Shown piece after piece: positions 34,674-42,168 of a stretch of DNA of 64,000 bases. Each line of letters begins with the position of its first letter. Positions within the stretch are counted from its first letter, which is position 1. Origin of the DNA: Companilactobacillus allii (lineage in GTDB: Bacteria; Bacillota; Bacilli; Lactobacillales; Lactobacillaceae); the NCBI RefSeq assembly GCF_001971585.1, contig NZ_CP019323.1, forward strand, positions 2,442,168 to 2,506,167, in the 5' to 3' direction. Below the pieces are notes generated by a model. It did no database searches and had not been told where the DNA came from. It worked only from the letters and a program-made list of their open reading frames with translations. A program made the position numbers and the translations under genes.

Positions 34674-34918
34674 TATCGCTGTACCATTCTAATTTAGGAT
34701 AAACTTACACTTATCCCCTCTACAACGTACAGAAAAGAGTTCTATACGCGTGTACTGTAAAGGGTACCAACCATTGCATCTTTATCCATCTAGGACTTAG
34801 CGCACCAATCACAGGTCATTTTCATTCAAGTCCGCGTCCTCTTTTCAGCTATCGAGGCTTTCTGTACTTTGGAGGTTGAATTACTTCCCCTGATCAAATT
34901 GTTTGAAATAGTTATTTG
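34622..34918 (-). ncRNA. T-box leader, probably tRNA-Met-responsive
   Basis: On the minus strand the antiterminator is complete: AGAA / TTCT helix, 7-base bulge TGGTACA, GCG / CGC helix (34664-34690). The bulge begins UGGU, which fits the A73-CCA end of tRNA-Met. The 5' part shows an AGTA-like loop motif and a CCTC...GAGG distal stem, then a stretch with two ATG triplets (GAATGAAAATGACC) as candidate specifiers. A strong promoter lies upstream. The leader controls the metQ-M20-metNI-metQ operon. The Met specificity is inferred from the genes and from known use of Met T-boxes in Lactobacillales. Confidence 0.88.
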
Positions 34919-34936
34919 TTATCAATCGTTGAAATG

Positions 34937-34965
34937 ATAATACAATTAGAAAAAGAAAATGTCAA
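34937..34965 (-). promoter_or_regulatory. Promoter of the T-box/met operon
   Basis: Minus-strand TTGACA (34960-34965), a 17-bp spacer, and TATTAT (34937-34942): a near-consensus sigma-A promoter just ahead of the leader. Confidence 0.8.
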
Positions 34966-34969
34966 CATT

Positions 34970-35203
34970 TAAAATTAAATTTTTTTATACAATTTCTAAT
35001 ATTGTCATTCCGTAATCTATGACTTCAGTATAGACATTTTTTTTGAAAATTAAAGTGTTTTTTCGTATAGTACCGTTATAACGACCGTCAAATGTTATTA
35101 TATCAACATATTACTAAATCAATTAAATTATCAAGCCCGTTAAATTTATGTGCCACGCTCTTTAATATTAATATAATTATTAGAAATATATATTATTCTC
35201 TAA
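34970..35203. other. Intergenic AT-rich spacer, no gene seen
   Basis: No ORF or RNA was recognised between the met promoter and the LysM-3D terminator. The bases GCCACGCTCTTTAATA near 35151 resemble the right end of the dispersed 3'-UTR repeat and may be a decayed remnant. Confidence 0.35.
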
Positions 35204-35229
35204 TAAAAAAAGCCACCATAAGGTGACTT
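35204..35229 (-). terminator. Terminator of the LysM-3D gene
   Basis: AAGTCACC / GGTGGCTT stem followed on the minus strand by a U tract. Confidence 0.75.
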
Positions 35230-35251
35230 CATGATATATATACTATTTTTA

Positions 35252-35941
35252 TTATGCAACGACTTCAACAGTGGCTGTAGTTACACCATATGATGGAATT
35301 GATGAACTAGGCATTGCAACATCTAATTGTTGTGAATTAGTATTAGCAAATGTACCTGTATCATTAACTGTTCTATACATTACTGTACCGTCAGCCAATG
35401 TGATCTTCAATTGTGTACCCTTAGGGAATACTGATAGATTAGCGGCGACACCACTGTAACCCATATTTGATCCTAATACGGCTGGATCATAGAAACTGAT
35501 CTTAAATGTTCCTTGTGATGATGTTGTAGAAGTTGTTTGTGTTGTGGCAGCTGTTTGTGTTGTTGTATCTGTAGTAGCTGTTTGTGTTGCATCTGTTGCT
35601 GTTGTATCTGTTGCTTGTGTTGTTTGTGCTGGTTCTGTTGCTACTGATTGTGTTGTTGCTTGTGTTGTATCTGTTGTTGTATCTGTTGTTGCTGATGGCA
35701 ATGTGATTGTTTCACCTGGATAAATTAGATCAAATCCACCGACTTCACGACCATTTGCTTGTTCAAGGGCTGAGATCGTTGTGTTATTTTCTGCAGCGAT
35801 GCTCTTGTATGTATCACCTTTTTCAACTGTTACGTGTGTACTGTCAGCTGTTGTTGCAGCGTCTACTGTATTTGCTGTTGTTGCACCTAATGCTGTTAAT
35901 GCCATTACGCTTACTAATGCGATAGATAATACTTTTTTCAT
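35252..35941 (-). CDS. Secreted LysM and 3D-domain wall protein
   Basis: The 229-aa precursor has a signal peptide (1-28, MKKVLSIALVSVMALTALG). A single LysM domain covers about 36-82 (VTVEKGDTYKSIAAENNTTISALEQANG, YPGETITLP). A Thr/Gln/Ala-rich linker (about 83-142) follows, then a C-terminal 3D double-psi barrel (FKISFYDPAVLGSNMGYSG, NDTGTFANTNSQQLDVAMP). The LysM binds peptidoglycan GlcNAc, and the 3D domain may be catalytic or structural. The paralogue at 15469-16149 shares the last 85 residues but lacks LysM. The gene has a long leader that can fold (36012-36073). Confidence 0.88.
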   Translation of the reverse strand: MKKVLSIALVSVMALTALGATTANTVDAATTADSTHVTVEKGDTYKSIAAENNTTISALEQANGREVGGFDLIYPGETITLPSATTDTTTDTTQATTQSVATEPAQTTQATDTTATDATQTATTDTTTQTAATTQTTSTTSSQGTFKISFYDPAVLGSNMGYSGVAANLSVFPKGTQLKITLADGTVMYRTVNDTGTFANTNSQQLDVAMPSSSIPSYGVTTATVEVVA

Positions 35942-36011
35942 AAATTTAATTACATCCTTATTGTTTTTTTATTGTTTAGCTCTCATTGCTATGGTGCTAT
36001 ACTAACAGCCT

Positions 36012-36073
36012 TATGTTACATAGCCACCACCTGGAAGTTACAGTTTCGCCGTTTTTGTAATCTAGGTAACATA
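36012..36073 (-). ncRNA. Structured 5' leader of the LysM-3D gene (candidate)
   Basis: On the minus strand an 8-bp helix TATGTTAC / GTAACATA closes a region that contains a second helix TTACA / TGTAA with loop AAAACGGCGAAAC, and a short CCA..TGG element. It lies 71-132 bases ahead of the start codon. I cannot match it to a named riboswitch class. It could alternatively contain protein-binding TGTAAC-type repeats. Confidence 0.4.
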
Positions 36074-36178
36074 CTTGCAACAAAGAGTTCTACAAACGCT
36101 GATATATAAGGATTGCTATTTTTTGATAATTAAATTAATTAATTGAAAAGTTTCCTATTATATGGTAATGTATTAGAT

Positions 36179-36769
36179 ATGCAGAATAAAAAACATAAGA
36201 TTTATCTAAAATTACTAGTAATGATACTAGCTTTAGAACTTATCGCGTTTAGTTTGAACATGTTCTTCGAACCAAACAAAGTTGCTGCAGGCGGTGCCAC
36301 CGGTATAGCAATCTTACTATACGAAGGGTGGTCCATTCCAACATCATTATCAGTTCTCCTAATTAATATCATCATGTTGATTTTCTCCTATTTCCATTTA
36401 GATAAGAAAACCACCATTAAATTAGCCTTTGGAAGTTTTCTTCTTCCCATATTATTGTTTATCACTCCTGTTTATAATATATTGCCTGGAAACAAAATTG
36501 TCTCTATTATAGTTGGTAGTATTATTTTCGGTATTGGCTTAGCAATTTTATACACGTTAGATATGTCTAGTGGAGGAACCACCGTACCACCGATGATTAT
36601 CCATAAGAATTTTGGAATTGATAAATATATTAGCTTATTTATTATCGATGGCTTCGTCTGTTTAGGGAATATCGCAATGACAGGATTATTATCATTCTTC
36701 CTTGCAGTTATGTCCGTAGCAATTTCTAGTGTCGCAATAAAAGTATTTACTATAATAGAGGGTAAATAA
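36179..36769 (+). CDS. YitT-family membrane protein lacking the C-terminal domain
   Basis: The protein (196 aa from ATG at 36179; a TTG at 36143 would add 12 residues) has about five helices and the YitT/DUF161 features FEPNKVAAGGATGIAILLY and YTLDMSSGGTTVPPMIIHKNFGI. Full YitT proteins are about 280 aa with a cytoplasmic DUF2179 domain, which is missing here, so this is the short form. No clear Shine-Dalgarno is seen before either start. The function of the family is unknown. Confidence 0.72.
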   Translation: MQNKKHKIYLKLLVMILALELIAFSLNMFFEPNKVAAGGATGIAILLYEGWSIPTSLSVLLINIIMLIFSYFHLDKKTTIKLAFGSFLLPILLFITPVYNILPGNKIVSIIVGSIIFGIGLAILYTLDMSSGGTTVPPMIIHKNFGIDKYISLFIIDGFVCLGNIAMTGLLSFFLAVMSVAISSVAIKVFTIIEGK

Positions 36770-36777
36770 ATAACAAT

Positions 36778-36846
36778 AAAAAGAGGTCCATTGACCTATG
36801 CTCCAAAGCACTGTTTTAGAGTATAGGCCACTAGGCCTCTTTTTGG
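36778..36846. terminator. Bidirectional terminator
   Basis: AAAAAGAGG / CCTCTTTTT outer stem with inner CCTATGCTC / GAGTATAGG pairing, between convergent genes. The sequence AGAGGTCCATTGACCTAT recurs in altered form (GAGGAGGCCCATTGCCTAT) at 40910-40928. Confidence 0.85.
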
Positions 36847-36856
36847 TTTCTTACTA

Positions 36857-37480
36857 TTATTTAACATTCAATTGGCTTTTACTTGTAACTTTGTTATTGC
36901 TCAAGGTTATTTCTATATAAGTAGACGCGTCATCAATTTTCTCTTCAACATCTGAAGTATAAGTTAAAGTAACCACCCCGCCTGACTCAATATAATTATC
37001 TGGATTACCTAACAAATTAATTACTTGGTCATAACTATCATTTTCCTTAACCTTATTATAGTCAGATAATCTCAAGTCATTTCTACGATCAATATCCAAT
37101 CCCTTTATCGACTTAGAAACTGCGACTCCATCTTGAAAAGTAATATCAATAACCACATCATCGTCTAATCCTTTGAGATTTTGCCAAGTTAATGTAGCGT
37201 TCTTCCTATCAGAAGTATTACTAGTAATTGTGGGAGATCCAAATACCTCCTCGATTCTTTTCAAGGTGTTACCTTTAGCACCTATTTTTACTTTGTTGAA
37301 TTTATCAATTATAGATGTGTCAGAATCCTTAGTCTTTTTGAAAAGGTCCTCTTGATTAAGATTCTCATCCGCCTTGTCATCATAGGTATTTTCCACTACA
37401 AAGGCCGTCGTTGATATGATTATAAAAAATGAAATAATACTTATCCAAAACCATTTTTTCTTATAAAAAGGAATTTTCAT
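36857..37480 (-). CDS. Membrane-anchored tandem BLIP-like (DUF3862-type) protein
   Basis: The 207-aa protein has a basic N-terminus (MKIPFYKKK), one transmembrane helix (10-30), an acidic linker, and an extracellular region of two SmpA/BLIP-like units. The first holds FNKVKIGAKGNTLKRIEEVFGSPT; the second holds YNKVKENDSYDQVINLLGNPD. The paralogue at 43732-44469 has the same architecture. Such folds bind proteins (beta-lactamase inhibitory protein, outer-membrane lipoproteins), but the role in lactobacilli is unknown. It is monocistronic. Confidence 0.72.
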   Translation of the reverse strand: MKIPFYKKKWFWISIISFFIIISTTAFVVENTYDDKADENLNQEDLFKKTKDSDTSIIDKFNKVKIGAKGNTLKRIEEVFGSPTITSNTSDRKNATLTWQNLKGLDDDVVIDITFQDGVAVSKSIKGLDIDRRNDLRLSDYNKVKENDSYDQVINLLGNPDNYIESGGVVTLTYTSDVEEKIDDASTYIEITLSNNKVTSKSQLNVK

Positions 37481-37559
37481 AAAATGCCCTCCGTAGTCGT
37501 TTATTCAATTCTAACAACTGTGGAGATTTTTGGCATTATTTATACCTATACATATAGTA

Positions 37560-39488
37560 TTAGTAATTTGTTATCAACACCTCATCTGTTCCCAACAAAT
37601 TAGTATGATACGAAGATTGGGAGTAATTAGCGTTTAAATGCCTAATATTATACTTGATTGCCCAATCGATCACCGTTTGATTGACATGTCCTTTATGTTT
37701 GAAGACATTTGACATTGCAAATTTGATATTACGATCATTCAATGCATCTAGAAAATCATATAAATCATTCTCTTGTTGCTGAGTCCAATTCCCGAATCCA
37801 CGATCACCATCATTATATGTTCCATCACTTATTAAATAAGGAGGATCAACGTAGACCAATGAATCCTGTGTTAAGTGTGACGTATCAAAGTCACTGAAGT
37901 AATTGGAAGTGAATGTAGCATCTATGGTGTGCAGTTTTGTAACAAATTGTCGCAGATTTTCCCTCATACTATTGGAAAATCTACTACGTTTACGGCCAAA
38001 TGGATTATTATATTTCATATCTTGATTAAATCTGATTTGATAGTTAAAACTGTATGATGAAAGGACGTATAAATCTAGTGGATCAGGATCATTATTATAA
38101 TCATCCCTAAGTTTTAAAAATCCTTCCTCATTCTCTTTATCTAAGTGATACTTATCTATTTGATAATTTATTCTATCCAAGATATCGTTGAATTCATTAT
38201 TTTGGAAATACTTGAACATATCTATAATTCGATCATTAACATCATTAAAGTAATATTGATGAGCATCAACGTTTATACCCACATTACCTCCACCACTAAA
38301 TAAATCTACCATTGTATCTATGTGTTTGGGAAAGTTAGGAATCAATTGCGGTAATAGCTTGAATTTTCCACCTGTATAATTCAGTGGACTTTTTATATAC
38401 TTAGAATTATCACTGGGCAATTTAACTGACTGTATCTGCAACAATTCATTATCCTCTTGATGACTTGTTCTGAAATAATATAATAACTCACATAACTGAT
38501 TATTATCTTTATTGAGTCTAGAATTATATTTTTTAAACGGAATCTTAATAACTTCCAAACTTCCATCGACAGCAACTTGTCCGATCATTTCATTTAGTTC
38601 GTCTTCTGAGATAATACCATCTGTAGAATAACTTAATAAAACATGTGTGAATTTAAGATTATCAAGTAAGTCTTGCATAGTTTCTTTGGCTTTATTTTTA
38701 GCTGAATACTCAGATTTTAGATCTGTATAATCTCTAACTCCACTAACTCCGTGGATCTTGGGATCATCATATCTAGCTATTGTCTCAAGCAAATGATAGT
38801 TTGATCCATATTGTCTGATATTATACGGTGTATCGATATAAACAATATCGCCATGGATTTTCTTCACCAGTTCATTGGCGTCTTCATTAAATGCTCTATT
38901 TTGTTGCTTATTATTATGAATTTTCATAGGTTCTAATTTAAGAGGTTTTGTGGCTCTTTTATCATTAAAGTTCTTAAGATATGCCCCATATGTTCCAGTA
39001 GTGTTGGAAACAAAAGGTACTGCTTCAATCAAACTAGCCAATAAATAGAAATATTCATTACTGGTTATATCATTATTATCCAGCCATTTTTGTATAGTCA
39101 CTCTAATAAAATCAATTCTTTTGGCATTTGCGACAGTAAAATACAGACGTTTTTCTTTACCGGCACTAGAGTAATTATTAGTTATAAAATCACCACTATA
39201 GTTTGAAATATCATATTGGTTGAAATAGTCAAAGGGATTATGGATATTTAACTTAAACAAACCAGTAAAACTGGGCTGACTGTTTAAATCTATCTCCCCT
39301 TTGGCTAGAGCATATGAGAAATATAAGAGGTCATTTGTTGTGATCGCATATCTTGTTTTAAAATACTCACCAACAACGTTGGATCCTGAGAAAATATCCG
39401 CAAAGGTTTTCTCAGACCCATCTAGATGTTTAGTGAGTAACTCGTCTATTTGTGTTAATAATCTTGTTTTACTTCCGATAAACCTCAT
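37560..39488 (-). CDS. Orphan M.FokI-like double N6-adenine methyltransferase
   Basis: The 642-aa protein consists of two fused D12-class methyltransferases, as in M.FokI (about 647 aa), which methylates both strands of an asymmetric site. Domain 1 (1-330) opens MRFIGSKTRLL, has the SAM loop DIFSGSNVVGEYF, LLASLIEAVPFVSNTTGTYGAYL (split: LLASLIEAVPFVSN, TGTYGAYL) and motif IV D219-T-P-Y-N. Domain 2 (from about 365) has NYTGGKFKLL, VDLFSGGGNVG and D548-P-P-Y. The DTPY in domain 1 departs from the usual DPPY. No FokI-like endonuclease is found in the window. It lies alone between the BLIP-like gene and ssrA, on the opposite strand to ssrA. Confidence 0.9.
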   Translation of the reverse strand: MRFIGSKTRLLTQIDELLTKHLDGSEKTFADIFSGSNVVGEYFKTRYAITTNDLLYFSYALAKGEIDLNSQPSFTGLFKLNIHNPFDYFNQYDISNYSGDFITNNYSSAGKEKRLYFTVANAKRIDFIRVTIQKWLDNNDITSNEYFYLLASLIEAVPFVSNTTGTYGAYLKNFNDKRATKPLKLEPMKIHNNKQQNRAFNEDANELVKKIHGDIVYIDTPYNIRQYGSNYHLLETIARYDDPKIHGVSGVRDYTDLKSEYSAKNKAKETMQDLLDNLKFTHVLLSYSTDGIISEDELNEMIGQVAVDGSLEVIKIPFKKYNSRLNKDNNQLCELLYYFRTSHQEDNELLQIQSVKLPSDNSKYIKSPLNYTGGKFKLLPQLIPNFPKHIDTMVDLFSGGGNVGINVDAHQYYFNDVNDRIIDMFKYFQNNEFNDILDRINYQIDKYHLDKENEEGFLKLRDDYNNDPDPLDLYVLSSYSFNYQIRFNQDMKYNNPFGRKRSRFSNSMRENLRQFVTKLHTIDATFTSNYFSDFDTSHLTQDSLVYVDPPYLISDGTYNDGDRGFGNWTQQQENDLYDFLDALNDRNIKFAMSNVFKHKGHVNQTVIDWAIKYNIRHLNANYSQSSYHTNLLGTDEVLITNY

Positions 39489-39565
39489 AATTTTGCCCTC
39501 TATTATCCATTTCCTGCTCTGTTTCTTCTATAATATAATAATAACATGATTTAAAGATTATCTAT

Positions 39566-39594
39566 TTGCTAAATGATGATAAATTCGTTATTAT
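39566..39594 (+). promoter_or_regulatory. ssrA promoter
   Basis: TTGCTA, a 17-bp spacer, and TATTAT, 15 bases before the tmRNA 5' end. Confidence 0.7.
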
Positions 39595-39609
39595 AGTAAG
39601 GAACATCTT

Positions 39610-39974
39610 GGGGATGTTCTGGATTCGACATGTGTAATAGCGTGTAGGCCGCACTTCGGTTTTCGTGTTCCGGAAAAACACACAGTTTATTATAACTGCA
39701 AAAAATAATAATTCTTACGCACTAGCTGCCTAAAAACAGTCTAGTCGTGATCCGTCTAACTTTGCTCAAGGGTTAGAGCCGGGTCTCAAATTAATTGGGC
39801 TACGTTTAAATTGTCCCGCCTGAACAGTTTAAAAAGAGATTAATCAGGGTTAGTCATTGTGGCTAGCCGGGTTGTACGGCGTTCATGATGGCGAAATTTC
39901 AAATAGTACAACTATGAGTGTAGAAGTTTACATAGCATTATGCTTGGACAGGGGTTCGATTCCCCTCATCTCCA
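39610..39974 (+). ncRNA. ssrA: tmRNA
   Basis: The tRNA-like ends pair (GGGGATG with CATCTCC), with the T arm GGGTTCGATTCCCC at the 3' end and GGATTCGACA near the 5' end. The tag frame starts with GCA at 39698 and ends TAA at 39733, encoding AKNNNSYALAA, the lactobacillus-type degradation tag. Pseudoknot segments fill the rest. CCA is not encoded. A terminator follows. tmRNA rescues stalled ribosomes. Confidence 0.97.
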
Positions 39975-39982
39975 TTAATGAA

Positions 39983-40033
39983 AAATAACCAGTTATATTA
40001 AGTGCTAAAGGCACTGATACAACTGGTTATTTC
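39983..40033 (+). terminator. ssrA terminator
   Basis: AAATAACCAGTT / AACTGGTTATTT stem with an inner AGTGC / GCACT helix. Confidence 0.8.
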
Positions 40034-40197
40034 TTTGTCCCAATTAGTTTTAACAGCTATTGAAAGCACAGAATGTCATCCCTTTTTAAATATGATTTTT
40101 CATTAAATTGAATAGCATCCACAAAATAATGCTTACTCCTATTAGGTCCAAATACTGAGCGACTTTAAAAGCTGAATATATATTGGAGTAACTTATT

Positions 40198-40767
40198 ATG
40201 AAAACCAAAGGTTTAGCATTAACGGGATTAACTATTCTTTTAGCTTCCACACTTGTTGGATGTTCAAGTGGTAATGATAATTCTTCCAAAAAAGAGTCCA
40301 GCAATGATAATAAGACAATCAAAGTTGCAAAAAAGAATACTGATAAATATTATTTCAAAAATAATAAATTAGTAACTCGCGATTTGAGTATTCAAATCAT
40401 TCAAAATAAAGTTCTATCACCTGGTGAAACTGGCAATGATAGTGACAAACCAGTAATAGCATTTTGGTACAAAGTAACCAATAAAACTAACAAAGAAATT
40501 GATGCAAATACAGCTTGGATAGCAATATTCAAAGCTGTTCAAGATAATAATGAAAATACCATAAATGAATTAAAAGTAGCGGCATTACCTGACAACCAAT
40601 ATCTTGATAGTCAAGCCTCAGCAATAAAAAAGAACGGGACCGTTGAAAATGCCGTAGCATATACTTTATCCGACACAAATACACCAGTTCAACTCAACGC
40701 GACAAAAGGTGTTGATGGTAAAAAATTAGGTACAATGAAATATGAATTAAATTATAATGAAATGTAA
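40198..40767 (+). CDS. DUF5067-type lipoprotein
   Basis: The 189-aa precursor has a lipoprotein signal with lipobox L-V-G-C22, a Ser/Asn/Lys-rich spacer, and a beta-sandwich domain with VIAFWYKVTNKTNKEIDANTAW, the pattern of DUF5067/DUF4352-like immunoglobulin-type domains in Gram-positive lipoproteins. The function is unknown. GGAG precedes the ATG. It is monocistronic; a short repeat copy lies downstream. Confidence 0.75.
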   Translation: MKTKGLALTGLTILLASTLVGCSSGNDNSSKKESSNDNKTIKVAKKNTDKYYFKNNKLVTRDLSIQIIQNKVLSPGETGNDSDKPVIAFWYKVTNKTNKEIDANTAWIAIFKAVQDNNENTINELKVAALPDNQYLDSQASAIKKNGTVENAVAYTLSDTNTPVQLNATKGVDGKKLGTMKYELNYNEM

Positions 40768-40793
40768 TTTAAAATAGGTTCGTAAAAGATTTC

Positions 40794-40890
40794 GTTTCTA
40801 CTCAAATTTGCAGTGAAAACGTATATCAAAACACAATTTTATCCGTATAATTCTAAAAGCCGGTATTTACTTAAGTAGATATCGGTTTTA
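40794..40890 (-). repeat. Dispersed 3'-UTR repeat, copy E (right arm lost)
   Basis: The left arm TTTCTACTCAAATTTGCAG, then TATATCAAAACACAATTTTATC and the hairpin CGGTATTTAC / GTAGATATCG are present; the minus-strand apex is C-TTAA-G. The right arm is absent. It lies 48 bases beyond the cadD-like stop. The intervening GAGGAGGCCCATTGCCTAT resembles part of the terminator at 36778. Confidence 0.75.
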
Positions 40891-40937
40891 TTGCGCCTTA
40901 AATCCCTATGAGGAGGCCCATTGCCTATTAAGCTATA

Positions 40938-41531
40938 CTAAATAAAATGACTAATACTACCGCTCTCAATCAATATCCCCATACCAATCAAAATATAAAC
41001 AACCGAAGTAATATATTTTCCAAAACGTTCCAAAATACCCGCAACTTTAGGAACTCTTCCCAATAAATATCCAATATAACAGAATAATGAAAGCATAAAG
41101 AAAAAGGTAATAATTATTACTATTATCTGACTCCAATTCGATTGAACAAATATTGGCACATATATACCAATATTATCAGCTCCACACGTGGCAACTGTTA
41201 TTAAAGCAACACTCAGTACCACATTAGTATGTCGTTTCATCCCTTTTTCAACTTCATCATCATCACTTTCACCAATAATCAATAACTTCAATCCCATTAG
41301 TATCGGAATTATACCTAGCATTCCTAATAACCACTTCTGAGGTACAAATCCTACAAAAAAGGTCAAAATCAGACTTATCCCTACCAAAATTGATGTCCCA
41401 AAAATATCTCCAAGATAGACTGACCACTTCCTATTATTTCCAATCGTTCCAAAAATGACCATTAATACTATTAAATAATCAATACTCGTTGAAATATATG
41501 CAGTGACTCCTGTTAAAATAGACTTAAGCAT
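40938..41531 (-). CDS. cadD: CadD-family cadmium resistance transporter
   Basis: The ATG at 41531 (MLKSILTGV) has GGGG upstream; the ATG at 41564 gives 11 extra residues and has no site. The 197-aa protein has about five to six helices and the CadD/LysE-like pattern TGVTAYISTSIDYLIVLMVIFG and ATCGADNIGIYVPIF. The central cytoplasmic loop is acidic (ESDDDEVEKGMKRH). CadD homologues confer low cadmium resistance in staphylococci. The divergent CzrA-like gene and the palindrome at 41562 suggest metal induction. The exported ion is not proven. Confidence 0.82.
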   Translation of the reverse strand: MLKSILTGVTAYISTSIDYLIVLMVIFGTIGNNRKWSVYLGDIFGTSILVGISLILTFFVGFVPQKWLLGMLGIIPILMGLKLLIIGESDDDEVEKGMKRHTNVVLSVALITVATCGADNIGIYVPIFVQSNWSQIIVIIITFFFMLSLFCYIGYLLGRVPKVAGILERFGKYITSVVYILIGMGILIESGSISHFI

Positions 41532-41561
41532 ATCTTTGCCCCATAATTCATTAAGATATTT

Positions 41562-41583
41562 CATATGTTATCATTAACATATG
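41562..41583. promoter_or_regulatory. Operator palindrome between cadD and the ArsR-family gene
   Basis: CATATGTTA and TAACATATG form perfect 9-bp arms around TCAT. A half-site CAACATATTA lies at 41591. Size and AT-rich symmetry fit ArsR/SmtB-family operators; it would control both divergent genes. Confidence 0.65.
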
Positions 41584-41619
41584 TCATTTTCAACATATTA
41601 ATTTTAGAGAGGTATTATT

Positions 41620-41946
41620 TTGGACAAGCTAAAACTCATTGACGCAAAACTACTGGATGAATCTCAAAAAATTCTAAAAATATTAAATAACCCGATCCGT
41701 TTTCAAATGTTAGACATTCTTGAGCAAAAAGAATTGAATGTTAGTGAATTAGTAGAACTATTGGGGATTGAACAATCAGTCATTTCACACCAGCTTGCTC
41801 TTTTGCGAAAGTACCAACTTGTCAGTACAGAACGCAAAGGAAAATCTAATTACTACAAATTAAGTGATCCACACATTCTAGATGTTATTAACGAAACACT
41901 AGAACACGCTGATCATGTCATGCGAGGTAAAAAACATGGGGAATAA
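41620..41946 (+). CDS. ArsR/SmtB-family metal sensor with CzrA-type alpha-5 site
   Basis: The 108-aa winged-helix repressor starts with TTG after AGAGAGGT. The HTH recognition helix is [28 protein letters not shown]. The last helix carries D83-x-H85-x10-H96-x2-H99, exactly the spacing of the alpha-5 zinc/cobalt site of CzrA, while no Cys-based alpha-3N site is present. This predicts a zinc, cobalt or possibly cadmium sensor. It is divergent from the CadD-type transporter and overlaps the small membrane-peptide ORF downstream. Confidence 0.88.
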   Translation: MDKLKLIDAKLLDESQKILKILNNPIRFQMLDILEQKELNVSELVELLGIEQSVISHQLALLRKYQLVSTERKGKSNYYKLSDPHILDVINETLEHADHVMRGKKHGE

Positions 41947-42097
41947 TAAACAACCATCACTAAAAAGAGGAATTATATATTTAATAATTGTTATTGTAAT
42001 TATTGCAATAGGATTTTCATTGATTGGCAACAGCCCTAGTAATAAAGGAGCAAAAGAGAATAGTCTAGAAACAAATAATATACAACTAATATATTGA
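41936..42097 (+). CDS. Small single-helix membrane peptide, 53 aa
   Basis: The ATG at 41936 overlaps the end of the ArsR-family gene by 11 bases and has GAGGT upstream. The peptide has a basic start ([12 protein letters not shown]), one strongly hydrophobic helix ([19 protein letters not shown]) and a short polar tail. It might be an intact small protein or the remains of a longer membrane-anchored protein that lost its C-terminal domain. The family is not recognised. Confidence 0.5.
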   Translation: MGNNKQPSLKRGIIYLIIVIVIIAIGFSLIGNSPSNKGAKENSLETNNIQLIY

Positions 42098-42168
42098 TAA
42101 CCAGTGTAAAGTATCCTACCCTATATATGTAATATTTGTACTATCATCAAATTACAGGAGGTATTGGA

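Noticed and set aside
37560..40033. Genomic island or prophage at ssrA
   Set aside because: I looked for an integrase gene and for a direct repeat of the ssrA 3' end. Neither is visible in the window, so only the orphan methyltransferase remains as a hint.
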